Shown here in pieces: positions 11,952 to 31,400 of a stretch of 64,000 nt of DNA. The notes beneath the pieces are model-generated. The model saw nothing but the letters and a program-made list of their open reading frames with translations. It was not told the origin of the DNA and searched no databases. Each line of letters starts with the position of its first letter. Within the stretch, counting starts at the first letter, position 1. The stretch is taken from assembly GCA_029931535.1 (NCBI GenBank), contig JAQPZY010001638.1, forward strand, positions 3,992,501-4,056,500, written 5' to 3'. Both the position numbers and the translations under genes were made by a program. This DNA is from Margaritifera margaritifera (Eukaryota; Mollusca; Bivalvia; Unionida; Margaritiferidae).

Positions 11952-12092
11952 GATGTCCAACAATTGAGCGTATCTTTAAGCAAACAAAGATGTCCGAAAA
12001 TTTAGCGTATCTTAAAGCAAACAAAGATGTCCAACAATTTAGCGTATCTTTAAGCAAACAAAGATGTCCAACAATTGAGCGTATCTTTAAGC
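11952..12092. repeat. 37-bp minisatellite, four copies
   Basis: The unit begins gatgtccaacaattgagcgt and ends with taagcaaacaaa. Copy 2 differs most (cgaaaattt in place of caacaatt, and a T-to-A change). Copies 1 and 4 are nearly identical over their shared part. Confidence 0.9.
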
Positions 12093-13209
12093 TATCATTA
12101 GACATAACGTTTAAAACAAATGTCAATACCAGTGGATAAGACTCAATTCGTTTGTTTAATTAACTTTTTTTTATAAGATAAGAATAAAAATGTTAGAAAG
12201 AAATCAAGATCTAGTGATGGGGTATTAAAATCCAATCCTAATTTATTTCGACCAAAGCTGTTTTTACTCATAACAAGAACTTGTTTTTGCTCACGAAGTC
12301 TCGTTGAGATCAGACCCATAAGTTATTTCTTTTTTTTAACAGATGAACAAACACATTTTTGATCACATAGAAGGAGTTTATTGTCTTAACCGAGGACAGT
12401 CCCATTATTTGACGCATAAATCACGGCTGACGTGTTTATTAGAATGTATTTCATCAGCAATTCAGTCCTATGCAAATGAAATTGAGCTATAAACCAGATT
12501 CTGGTGAACAGTTCTTCATTATTTTTGTATGCATATGGCTTCCAATGCTAAATTAGGAAAGTTAAACCTCAGAGCCAGCGAAACAAAGCTACAAATTCCA
12601 AACCTTAATTTAATTTTTTTTAAATCCTTATACTTTGTTTTTGAAGAATTAAACTATCTGATGTTCGTATCGTTATTAAAATACAATATAAAATTTTATT
12701 GGAAATGAACTGTTTTATCGTGTTTACAAATTGAATTTAAAGTATACAAAAATGATAAGTGGTATTTTCGCAATAGCATTTTTTAAAATACACAATAGTA
12801 TACAGACATGTATTATATGAAATCCACTTTTGTATTTACTATAGTTGTGGCATATTTACAAACATTTTTGTATTACATTCAAATACATCAAACAGGACAT
12901 GATGGGTGGACGCTGTTTTAATCTGCGAAGATATTTAAATGTGTGTTGTGTGATGAACTTCAAGATAGGTTATTGAGATAGTTCGCTTCTTGCTGCTAAA
13001 CTCGATCATTTGTAGTGTAAGTTTAAAGAGTGTTTATAAAATTTATTATTTAATTTTCAAAAAGATAACAATCAAAATTTAGATTTTCAAAATTAAAATT
13101 ACGTATCCAAATGTATGTAAGAATATGCATTATCAAGGAGTTAGATAATTTGATATAGAATGATTGTAAAGATTGGAAAGTTTATATCGCAAAGAGAAGT
13201 AAGTTTTAA
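12093..13209. other. gene-free AT-rich stretch
   Basis: No gene. About 12265-12330 contains a ctcacgaagtc...gagatcaga motif shared with about 20060-20095, probably part of an old dispersed repeat. Confidence 0.4.
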
Positions 13210-14720
13210 GTGCCTTTTGTGCAGATTTTCTGATGCATGTTTTAGGTTACTGTTGAAGTGTACTATAATACCCAGGTATTTGCATTGATCATCTATCTTT
13301 ACACTGTCTTGACCATTGTGTAATCTATTTTTCTTTACTGTATACTATTATTCTCTTTGTTTCTGCTGTATTAACTGTCGGCTCCATATCATAAAACTTA
13401 CTCAAAGAGCCGAGACAGAGCTGAAGACCGAAACTGTTTGTTTTATTTACATATAAGGAATCAGTCATTGATATATATATTTCATGTAAAGTAACAGGTG
13501 AACATTTGCATGGATCAGATATTTGGTCTATATCATTAACAATTAAAAAAGAAAAGAAAAACAAACAAAAAAAAAAAAAAAAAACAGTACTTAGACTATC
13601 TCCTTGTCTTACTCCCTTTTTCAGATTCAGGTTCAGAGTAATGCATTTTGTAATGGTGAATTTAGTGTTTAAAAACATGTTTCTTATTATACTCCCTTTT
13701 TCAAGAGTAAGCATCTTTAAATTTAATGCCGATCCCAGACTGTGTCAAATGCATTCAAAACGTCAATGAAAGGAAAAAAGGTTGTTTTGTGCAGCTTGTG
13801 TAAATATTTTTTTACAATAGCTTTGATTGTATAGATATGGTCTGAAACCAGTTCTAAAGTCTGTTTGCACATTTGAAGTTATTAAATTATTTTCTTAATA
13901 ACTTTATAATTGTTTCTGAAGAATCAACGTGAATAGTTTGCTAAGGCAACTATTTAAATGTAAACCCCTGTAGTTTTTTGCACTCATTCATGTCATCAGT
14001 CTCATATATAAAGCTGATATCATGGTCAAATTCCATACCATGAGAATAGTTTCTTGTGCAAGAATCTTATTGACGAGTTTAACTATAGGTAGATTCCGAA
14101 CATTGGAGAAGTCTTTTATTAACTTATTTTATATAAGCTCTACTCCTGCTTACTTGTAATTTTTTTTAATCAACCTGATATCATCTTTAACTTCCTGACC
14201 AGTAAATGGTAATCTAACTGATTACTGTTGTAGTTAGATGTTTCTTTTTTAAGTCCTTTAGATCAATGACTTCATAATGGAAGATATAGAGATCTTTAAA
14301 ATATTGAGTCAAATCCTGAACAGAAATCGGATTTGTTTCTTTTTGATCAAGACTTTGGGGATTACTGTATATACTCGCTCATAAGTCGATCCATCTGCAA
14401 GCAACATAAACCCTGATCTGGTCTATGTTGTTTGTTCTGCTGATTAGTCCTAACAAACTGCATATACCCATATCACCAGGTACATTGTGCAGTTTGCACT
14501 TGGAGCGGAGTTATAAGCGGGTACATACGGTATTTAAAACTTTCAAAAAAACTGTTTAGGATCATTTTCATGTACATCATTTGTCTTTTCCACCATCGTT
14601 TTTTTCTTCCTTTCAAGACGTCTTAATTCTATGAAAGCGTGTTCTCAAACTCTAGTCATTTTTTTCCTCAATATTTTGTTTCACCTAAAGATCTCAGTTC
14701 TTCTCCTAATATAAATAAGT
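13210..14720 (-). pseudogene. decayed LINE: reverse transcriptase relic, interrupted by a MITE
   Basis: Minus-strand translation, pieced across several frames, follows the normal order of a non-LTR RT. It starts with a DPKQFF-like segment near 14540-14560 and an NPISVQDLTQYFK-like segment near 14300-14345. Next come a TGQEVKDDIRLIKK-like segment near 14160-14215, NYRGLHLNSCLSKLFT near 13920-13985, and FIDVLNAFDTVW (motif A) near 13725-13765. GVRQGDSLS (motif B) lies near 13600-13630, and a QCKYLGI block near 13270-13295. The YADD catalytic motif is not recognisable. A long A-run (13568-13586 on the plus strand) sits where motif B passes into the following LF segment. Multiple frameshifts and stops make it dead. 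The clade is not settled. Confidence 0.85.
14363..14532. mobile_element. palindromic TA-flanked MITE, copy 2, nested in the LINE
   Basis: Same family as 5312-5532: the left end is tactgtatatactcgctcat, and the reverse complement of the right end begins taccgtatgtacccgcttat. The shared interior includes ctatgttgtttgttct, attagtccta and acaaactgcata. Most of the first palindrome and part of the second have been lost (170 versus 221 bp). It splits LINE coding sequence: the DPKQFF-like block lies on one side and the NPISVQ-like block on the other, with TA at both junctions. Confidence 0.88.
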
Positions 14721-17135
14721 TATGATCAAACCATTTGTGGAGGTTTTTAGTGTGCTGTTTTGAAATATCTTTTTAATTTATGTTATTTATAAACTGTGCC
14801 TACATTCAACAAAGGAGAACTTTTTTGCAGACTAACTAGCATCGTTGATTCCCTTTTAAAGATAATATTTACAAATCTGGTATGTTTTGTATGTTTGAAG
14901 GACAACGGAAACAACCGTTGTCCCATACACGTAGTGATACTTTTACTTCAGAATTGTGTAACATTTACTGCTCCGAAATTTAATCAATATCATGCTCTTA
15001 AAATGACGTAAACATTAAATCCAAAACAACAAGTATCAGTTGTATCTCCTGTGTAAAATACAATGAATATAACTCATATTTAACCTTGCCTGTAAATTGA
15101 TGGAAACACTTTTGAGGAAGTGGTGATTCTGATAAACCAAAGAAACCACCTTTACACTTTTAGAAAGCAACATTTTCGTACAGGTATGCGTACTCAACTC
15201 AAGCGTTATTTAAAACCTTAAAGCCCTTTGTTCACCTAGACTGTTTACATAGTATAAAAGGATACAAAAGAAAACAGTTTTAATACATTGATAAACCAGT
15301 AAAAAGGAGCTATATCATCAGCATAAGCAACACATTTGTATAGAAAAAAAGATCGTCAAACATCATTTCCCTGATTGATCAGATTGCAAATATCCTGCAG
15401 GATGAAGAAGTAAATCCCTCAACCAAAAACTACCAGATATTTAGCAATGGCAACTTATAATTTGTGTTTGGTAAATTTATCAATTTGAAATTATAGAGAT
15501 GTCTGTAAAAATGGTGTATATACTTATTTCCTAATGTAAAAAGACTCTTTCAGAATTTATCACCTCTGTACAAACGTGCTGACTTCTAAATATTGAGTCA
15601 TCCAGGTCAAGGCAACCCACAACCCAGATTTGTATCTTGTAAATTAGATTCTCTTACTCGTTTCGTAAATAAGGCGATCAGATAGAAAAATGAAGCATAT
15701 TAAAAGATTGGTTGTTTCTCAGTGCCAACAATATGTTGAAATATGTGGTACATAAATATGAGATAAGAATTAACTCGAATTAAGTTACTGGATCCCAACA
15801 TGAAAACTGTAAAATTTGTGGCTTACGTGTCTTACAGAAGTACATATGTCTTTGATTTTTCCCGCATCATCTTAGTTTATTTGCTTTGGCTGTTGTTTTT
15901 AGATTTTCGCGGTAAATTATCATGTCCTTTACTCATTCGACAGGTAGAAATATACGTTAACACTTCTATCGTTTGAATTGAATCAAATTATTCGCAAAAT
16001 GTATTTTTCCGCGTACAGCATTTATCAATCAAATACCGATCCTTATATTTTATGCCGAAATGTAGGAGGGAGGGGTGAGTCAATTCACTGTGAAGATTAT
16101 GTTCTCAACTGCCCTTGGGCAGGAGAAAGAAAGGTGTAAAATGCTACCTGAAATAAAACAATAAAATTTAAAAGCTATTTTTAGAATATACTTGGTGGGT
16201 TGAAAGCAATTAAAGATGTCCGTTTTTATAATATAAATGCTTACTGCGTTGCTTGAAATGACGAGTTCATTACATTACGACATCATCAATATAATGTGAT
16301 TTGTTACCTAAGTGTCCGGACTCTTCTTTCTCATTCTCAAGGGTATTGTCATTTTAATAGATTTAACTATGAGTGACATGGAGCAAAGTATTAATCGTGT
16401 CTCGAATCTGAACTGTTCATGTTACCTTTGCGGCTTTCCATGCCAAATGAAGACATTAATATGGTTAAAAATTAAGTTCAAAATGATCAGGAATTTACGA
16501 CAGAGATCTGAAGTGGACCGAATGTATGTTGAATTGCTTCCTAACATTACACTTTGATCAGAAAATGTCTTGACCATTCAGATAATGATGAAATTTGTTT
16601 GATAAAAAGATTTTCTCCGCTGAAAAATGTTTTGAAGAATCCAAAAGTAAGTCTCGAGAGATTCTTAACGAAACAAAGAAGTTTTGTGATCTTTTTGATG
16701 TGGAAGATACTTTATTCATACACATTATCAATTTAGAATAAATAAGCACATTTACTTTATCGCGATAACGAAGATCTATGAGGGTTCAGAGTTACCTAAA
16801 CAAATTACTGCATTTCTAAGAAAACGGAGTCAACTACTTCAGATCTCATTTTGATAATCACTTGTTTTTCCTTCCTTTCTATTATTGTGATGCTTGCTTG
16901 TTATTCTTAACTATTAAGGTACATCACAGATTATATAAGAGACTTTCTAATGCCGACCATAAATCAATATGTGGTTAATCAGGCGAATGTGTCTAGTGTT
17001 TAAAAAAAACACAACCATATTGTATAAAAGGTGGAAATGCTCCAGTGATACTGATACATATCCCGGTACAAACTGTAGTAGAGGTGACCAATGTCTTCAA
17101 TTCAGTAGTGGCATTTTTCTTCTCCTTCTTTTTAG
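14721..17135. other. gene-free AT-rich stretch
   Basis: Short plus frames at 14796-15011, 16312-16557 and 16554-16736 and their antisense partners carry no domain that I recognise. No RNA gene or structured repeat seen. Confidence 0.4.
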
Positions 17136-17458
17136 GAACACTATTGAATTGCAGAGCTGTATCTAGTTACTTTCATAATTCACGCCTAATTCGCATTTTA
17201 GGAAGACTATTGAATTGCATCTATATCTATTTACTTTCAAAATTCACGCCTAATTTGCATTTTAGGAAGACTATTGAATTGCATCTGTATATAGGTACTT
17301 TCAAATTCACGCCTAATTTGCATTTTAGGAAGACTATTGAATTGCATCTATATCTATTTACTTTCAAAATTCACGCCTAATTTGCATTTTAGGAAGACTA
17401 TTGAATTGCATCTGTATCTAGTTACTTTCATAATTCACGCCTAATTTGCATTTTAGGA
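17136..17458. repeat. 64-bp minisatellite, five copies
   Basis: The unit runs from gaagactattgaattgcatc through tactttca and aattcacgcc to taatttgcattttag. Copies begin at about 17136, 17202, 17266, 17329 and 17394. The first copy diverges most (gaacac, and cagagc after ttg). Open frames through it are artefacts. Confidence 0.9.
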
Positions 17459-22341
<4,883 letters not shown>

Positions 22342-22545
22342 AGTGTCGGCGCGAGGGTTTGAGGCGCTAGGGGGCAATGATCTTTAATGGCGCCACTACT
22401 TTGCCACAGAGAACAGTTTTTATGTCAGTTGCCAACCTCCAACCCCCCCCCCCCCCATCTAAAACGAGGGCTCAGATGTAAGAAGGGGGCAAAAAAAATC
22501 TCCTGACGACAAGTGCCCCCCCCCCCCCCCCGACACCTCCCTCGC
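22342..22545. mobile_element. second copy of the 9894-type miniature element, inverted and rearranged
   Basis: The segment gtgtcggcgcgagggttt through ggcgcca, ttgccacagagaacagtttt and gttgccaacctcca matches the right half of 9894-10085 in reverse orientation and reaches a C-run of 15. Beyond it, about 22456-22545 holds a second C-run of 17 and ctccctcgcc, which may be the diverged remainder. The first terminus is damaged (gtgtcgg for gtggcgg). Confidence 0.65.
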
Positions 22546-23443
22546 CAAAACGCTAACTGTCTTGGGGAATTAACATGAAGGTGGCATCTACATGTATAAA
22601 GGCCCCGTTTAATAAATAATAAAATCAAGATACTTCTTTACCTTCACATGCATATTGTTCGAGAAAAATGCTAGGCATGTTGGACATCGAATTATTTAAG
22701 TTTATATCCGTTTGATGACATTTCAGAAACGTTATCATTCGAATAGTTGCTATGAATATCGAATGCCTACATCTTTCTTTTAATGCTCAAAGATCGATTA
22801 TTGGATTGTTGCGCTGTCTGAAAGTAAAAGATAAACACAAGTGCATGTCAATAAAAAGGAAGTGATCGAAATGCATATCGCGTCTTTTATGTAGTGGCAA
22901 TAGACGTGGATCCGGAAAATGACCGTATCTGATCATCGATTTTAATTCACTTATTATATCTTGAAGAAACAATGTAGCATTGCTAACTGCATTCAGTCAG
23001 AAAAGTATTTTTAGACGGAAAAAGAAATTCTTTATCACGTATTCGCAGAGGGATAGCATTTGATTACCCGTGAAATATAAATGTGCACGAAACATGAACT
23101 GAAACCAAATACATGAAATTTTAGTAATTACGTCGAAATATCAGCATCAAAGAAAAAAAATGAATGAGACATATTTCCTTCACATGTTTTTAATACGATA
23201 TCTTAAATGCGGTGATTCGTGCAAGGCATAAGGACTTAACCTCATGTTTGCTACTGAAGACGAAAATAAAACAGAAATACCAGAGGTCAAGTCATATGCA
23301 TTGTTTTACACAAACACTGTATACAATCGATTCCTCTCTTTAATTAGAGATTAGTCAGTCAATGGGTGACTATTGAAATCGATTCTTCCTATTGCTTCCA
23401 ATCTGATACAATTTGCAACTGTATCTTTACTTAATAATAATGA

Positions 23444-23444
<1 letters not shown>
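22546..23444. other. gene-free stretch
   Basis: Nothing beyond short frames of chance length. Confidence 0.4.

Positions 23445-23503
<59 letters not shown>
23445..23503. repeat. (TTA)n microsatellite
   Basis: About 19 perfect TTA triplets. Confidence 0.97.
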
Positions 23504-26229
<2,726 letters not shown>

Positions 26230-28455
26230 TTAAAATATTTTGCAATTTATATGCTTTTTAACGTTTTTTTTTTCAATATGTAGACTCCAAGTGCATCTAT
26301 TACAAAGTGTAAGGCCCAAAAGTTTATGATTGTCAACAAATGCAAGCGATTCGTTTTGGAATTTCAGTTTGGGAAAAAGTGGGTTATTCTTTTTTGCTAA
26401 AAAAAAAAACAACCATGACCTCGGTTTTTGATGGGTTAAAGCTTACTAACCATTGATTTGACCAGTTACGTAGAGTTTCAAAGTCGGCATTGAGTATATA
26501 TTAGATATCTTGCATACTTCTAGAAGCGCAAGAAAGAGAAAATTGTCGTCGGCAAAAGTCTGACGAAACTAAGTAGATCATCAGCAATATCATTGATATA
26601 TGCAAGAAACACTAACGGTCCTAGAACTGAACCCTGCGGCACTCCAGTTGAAACAGACTGAATTGTGGATTCTGCAGTTTTCACAACAACAGTTTGTGCT
26701 CTATAGGAAAGACAATTGGTGAACCAATCAATCAGATCTGATTCTATTCCATAGCTTTGAAGTTTATGGATAAGACCTTTATGCCAGACACGGTCAAATG
26801 TCTTCGATACATCAAAAAATAGTACACACATGTCTTCTCCACTATCGAGTGCTTCACAAATACTATGATACATATCACTTGGTACACGGTTGAATGATTT
26901 GGAAGAAAGCCCGATTGATATTTGTAAATAAGATCATTTTCATGCAAGTAATTGTATTGTTACGAATCTACGTCTTAAAAATATGTAACAGAAAGAAAGC
27001 GAAACCAACTATGTAATAAAAATCAACAAGTGAAACCAACTAAGTAATACAAATCAACAAGCAATTTATTTCTAGACATTTAAAGTGAAAATTCAGAAGA
27101 CACTTACAATTTGTGAGCTAAATTCCAAATAATCCTAAATATCCTAATCACAAGTCCAAAATAATAGAAGCCCAGTCTCTAGGGTTAATTGTTCTGATCG
27201 CTTTCTTTCTCAACCGATCTCTGTTTCTAGTGTTTCTTCTTATCATACCAAGCTTTATCGGAATGTCGAAAGTTACCAGTCTTGTAGGGATGTATCTGTC
27301 CGCCATATATAATAAGGTGGATGTAAATAGATTTGCAGCATCGTTAATATCGGGATATAGACTAAAATTGTGTATCCAATCAAAGTTTGTTATTAAAGTA
27401 TTAAGCACCTGAAAGTCCTTATATTTATAAACCACACCTTCCATCTAAAAACATTAATTTGATTTGTAATATAGTTTTATTATTAAATAAATTGCCCAGT
27501 GGTCACTTATTGACATGTCAGTAGAAACAACTCCCAAATTAAGAATTTCTATATTAGGTGATACAATAACAGGTTCGAGCAAGAATGCTGAGTGACTGGT
27601 TACTCTGATAGGTTTGTTATCAATCTTTTTAAAATTGTTTAGTACCGTTATATCCCTGAGGTTTGACAGATTGGAATTTAGCAAGTCCTCACATAGATCA
27701 TCAAGAATGATTAAGTTTTCAAAAATACCGATGGCTCATTATATGCAACTTTTGAAGGAATCCAAGAAAGAATCTCGTTCCGATGGAGAGCTATAAACAA
27801 CTACTAGTAAATAACATCTATTGTTTACATAAATTTGAATCCAAAGTATTTCATTATTTTGTACAGGTATCTCTGTTACGTGTTTTAGTACTTAATTTTC
27901 TGATATATAGACAATAACTCGATCCCCCCCCCCCACCCGATGATTAGTTATATCACGTCTGATTGGTTTGTGGTACCAATCTAATGTAATATTATCACTG
28001 TCAATAGAGTTATTAAGAAGAGTGTCCGTTATCAAAGTCATATAAATTCTTATCAATAAATTCAATCAAGCTTGTTTTTTGAATAGATCTAATGTTTAAG
28101 TGAACAAAGGAAAGTGCGTCATCCATTTTGCCAAGAAAAATGAGTTTAGACTGTTTGTATCTGATGTGTCGGAATGGGGCGGATCTGGATTCAGTTCGAC
28201 AATACCTGCTAGTGACAAAATTAAAGTAAACCAAAAGAGAACTATGATGTAACATATCAATGGTGTACAGGGTAGAGCAGACACCTTTAAAGTTACTTGA
28301 AACAAAGTTAACTGGATAGTTTTAGCCGCTTGGGGTATTACAAGATTTGCAAATACAACATTGTCATGAAGTAATATTTTCTGTTTAGGTGCACGTCTAA
28401 CTCGAACAAGAAAAAGCCATATATGCATTCTGTGTAAAACAATAGTGCTACCCAT
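26230..28455 (-). pseudogene. decayed LINE with 5' leader, endonuclease and reverse transcriptase
   Basis: Read on the minus strand from 28455. First comes a hydrophobic segment ending in a 2A-like relic (28180-28206), then an LSFVHLNIRSI start of the AP-like endonuclease (about 28090-28130) and a DWYHKPIRRDITNHR segment (about 27930-27990). A DLLNSNLSNL...RVTSHSA...SDHWAIY stretch follows (27484-27684), which is the end of the endonuclease. A linker with RDRLRKKAIRTINPRDW (27148-27444) leads to RT blocks YQSGFLPNHST (about 26890-26920), FFDVSKTFDRVWHKGL (motif A, about 26770-26820), STGVPQGSVLGP (motif B, about 26610-26650) and FADD (26545-26556), then FVDNHKLLGLTL (about 26300-26350). The RT N-terminal region is largely missing: 26950-27145 holds unrelated sequence with a 30-bp direct duplication. 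Several frameshifts make it inactive. Confidence 0.9.
28180..28206 (-). other. relic of a 2A-like ribosome-skipping motif in the LINE leader
   Basis: The minus frame reads GIVELNPDP directly after a hydrophobic run (WFTLILSLA). The 2A consensus is D-V/I-E-x-N-P-G-P, and 2A-like sequences are known near the start of some invertebrate non-LTR retrotransposon ORFs. Two consensus residues are changed here: the first Asp is Ile, and the Gly of NPGP is Asp. Loss of that Gly should abolish skipping. Motif assignment is by eye and by position. Confidence 0.6.
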
Positions 28456-31400
28456 ATGATTTTATGACTGAAGACAATAGAGTAAAGAAAAAGGGTTTAT
28501 TCCCATGTTCTGGTAATTTGGATTTGTCAAATGAACGTGACTTGGTATTAAAAAAACGCAAAAAAAAAAAGAACAACAGAAGGAAAGTTAGTAAAACACA
28601 ATAAATAAGGACATATAAATAAAAAAAGAACGGTTGTAGGAATGATTATTGAAAAAAAAAACTCTCTTGTACCAAGCAGGTGGCTAAGTAGAAAGACGGT
28701 TGATGTACATATCACTAACAAAATACAGTCAGAATGTCTAATATATATTGACCAAAAACGATGCTGTCTGTATTGTGCTTTACAAAAGAAAAGTAAAATG
28801 TCAAACATATATCTATATTTGTGCACGTACATACACATGCATGCATGCACGCACATACATACATACAGTGATACAGATATATGATTAGCTTATACATGTA
28901 GTAGTTAGAGGAATGAGAGGAAGATAGAGCGAGAGAGAGCGGGAGAAAGTTTTAACTCGTCCTCAAGTTGATTACGTGTAGACCGCTACGTGGTGAGTAC
29001 AGATGAATGATTATATTTTATGCTAGATTAAATCATGCTAATGAGGTCAAGGTTAGCCCTTACTGGTGCTTTTCCAGGGAGTGTTTTGTGCGATACACAA
29101 AATTTAGCTTCTTCTACGATATAAAAAATAATGGAAGTTTTGAGTTCAACCTAGAAAAATACTACTGTAAACCTACTATATTTGAGTACTAATAGTAACC
29201 TAAAATATAGTATCCTAAAATGCCAGCATTATTTTAAAAGACGCCCAGAACACAAATTAACTAATATTCTGCTTATACTTGTCATTACACAGTGAAGAGA
29301 AGTACAATTTAAAGGTATCATATGTGCTGGACAGGTAAAATGGGAATTCTACGGGAATGTCATAGTGTGCATACGATCAGTAATTTCTCTCTCATAGTGA
29401 AAGATTTACAGAATTTAACTGATTTACTGCTAAATATATCTGTATTGCTTACAGATGTAATTTTCTCTTTGCATATTTGTATATGTACATGTACACACAT
29501 ATGCATACAAATATATACTTGAGTAAATCTACTTGGGTAAATATTATCGCAAAAACTGCGTACGTCTGATAAACTGATGCTTCTTTATTGTTTTGATATG
29601 ATTTCATTGGGAAGGTTAGACATTTTCATTTAAGCCGAACTCTCCATGAGTTTTATATATGATATATACAACATCAGTGGATAGTAAAACGATAGCAAAG
29701 AAAAATAGCTTCCTCTCGATAGCTGGTTAATTTTTGTAAGGTAAGAAAATTTCGAACCGAAGAAGTCGAACCATTAATTTTTAAGGAATGAGAAAAATAA
29801 CGCGTTTTTGTTCTACGCTATTAAAAACTAGAAGTTATCATCAACCTGTTCTCGCAGTCTTATGGCCATGACCTTCAATATTTGAATACCCGGTTCCACA
29901 AAATATACCGGCTATTGTCTGTTTCCTCTTATGCTTTTTTCCTGTAATTTTAAAAGACTACACAAAATCATTGGTGTATCAAGACAAATCAACTAAATCA
30001 ATATCCCCAAGACGCCGGACCCGTGACGGATGTCGAAAGTCTAGTTTACCACTACGCCTTACCTTTTGCGACATTTTTGTCGACAGAAACGAAAAACATT
30101 TCACGAGTCGTTGCTTTGAAAAGGACTTACCCTGAGTCTTGTATCGACGAGTGGGACCATGTTTTGTTTAAATATGGTAATTGTTAAGCCTTTTTCTTAT
30201 ACTGGTTATGCTAGAATTTTTCCGACCAAAGGAATAGTCGTATCGTTGATTTTGACCATACAGAAAGATGGCAGGCGAGCTTGTCTATAGCAAATCAGCA
30301 CGAATAATGTCGCTAAAAAGACGTTTTGCCATGTAATCAATCAAACTTGATAAAATCTTTCTTTTCGTGAGAAAAGGAATTTCATGCTTAATATTAAATA
30401 ATTACGTTAGCTATCAAATTACTAAACTAGCGTTCATGTTTGTTTTGTTCGAAGCGGTTACTGCTCGTGAACACGAAATGTGTTTTCAGATCACGAACTA
30501 TCTGCTAGAAATAACTCATTTGGTAAGACCAGCAGTGATAGTATGAAAGATATATTAAGGGAAAAGCTCATAATTGGAAAGACAATATAAATCCTCGTGA
30601 AGGAAGTATTAGATAAGGACACGAACTAGATTTAATGAAAGCCTACAGCCGATGCAAATGAAACAAAGTAGAGTGAACATGTTTGGGAAAGGTATTCATA
30701 ACGAATGGAAAAGTGTGGCAAGGCTGTTTGTAATACAACGGAAAGAATTCTATATTACCTACATTATTTTTCATGTATTATTTTTTGAATAATTTTATTG
30801 AAGCAGACATAGAGAGAAGTTTACATTTCAAGGCTAAAATCTCAAAACTTAAATTGAAAAAGGTACATGCAGGAAATAGATAACATCCATTATGTATGTC
30901 TGAAGACAAAACTAAAAAGTACAGACCCCTGTGGAACAAATCTCTAGGGCACTAGTAAAATCTGTTGGTTAAAATAAGTCATTAAAAGACGAATAATTAC
31001 GATATAATTAATGGGGCTTAAATAAGTACATCGACCCATCCTAAAATTAATGAAATTAGAGTTGTAAATTGTAAATAAATTTCACTGAACTTATATTTTT
31101 TGTTTCTGAAATTCAACAAAGGACAGTAGCAATACTTAAAATGACACGAAATTCAAATGCAAAGTACAACTATGTACTTGTTGTTGCTGTAGTGTAAAGG
31201 TCAACAAAGAAGTGATATTATGTACTGTTTTAATTGGGAGATTTTGAAGACATGCCAAATTTTGCAAAAACCTACGCGACTTTTTATGTTCTTCAAAGAA
31301 AAAGAGATTTCCTCAGGAGTCAGTACCACGCGACGTTTGGTTCCTTCTAAACATATTGCTACGTGACGGACATTATTACCCCATAGTTACAGTAAACTTT

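Noticed and set aside
30900..30960. Fourth reverse-transcriptase relic (VPQGSVL-like hexamer on the minus strand)
   Set aside because: Only one short motif matches, and neighbouring sequence in all minus frames gives no palm or YADD-like blocks, so chance cannot be excluded.
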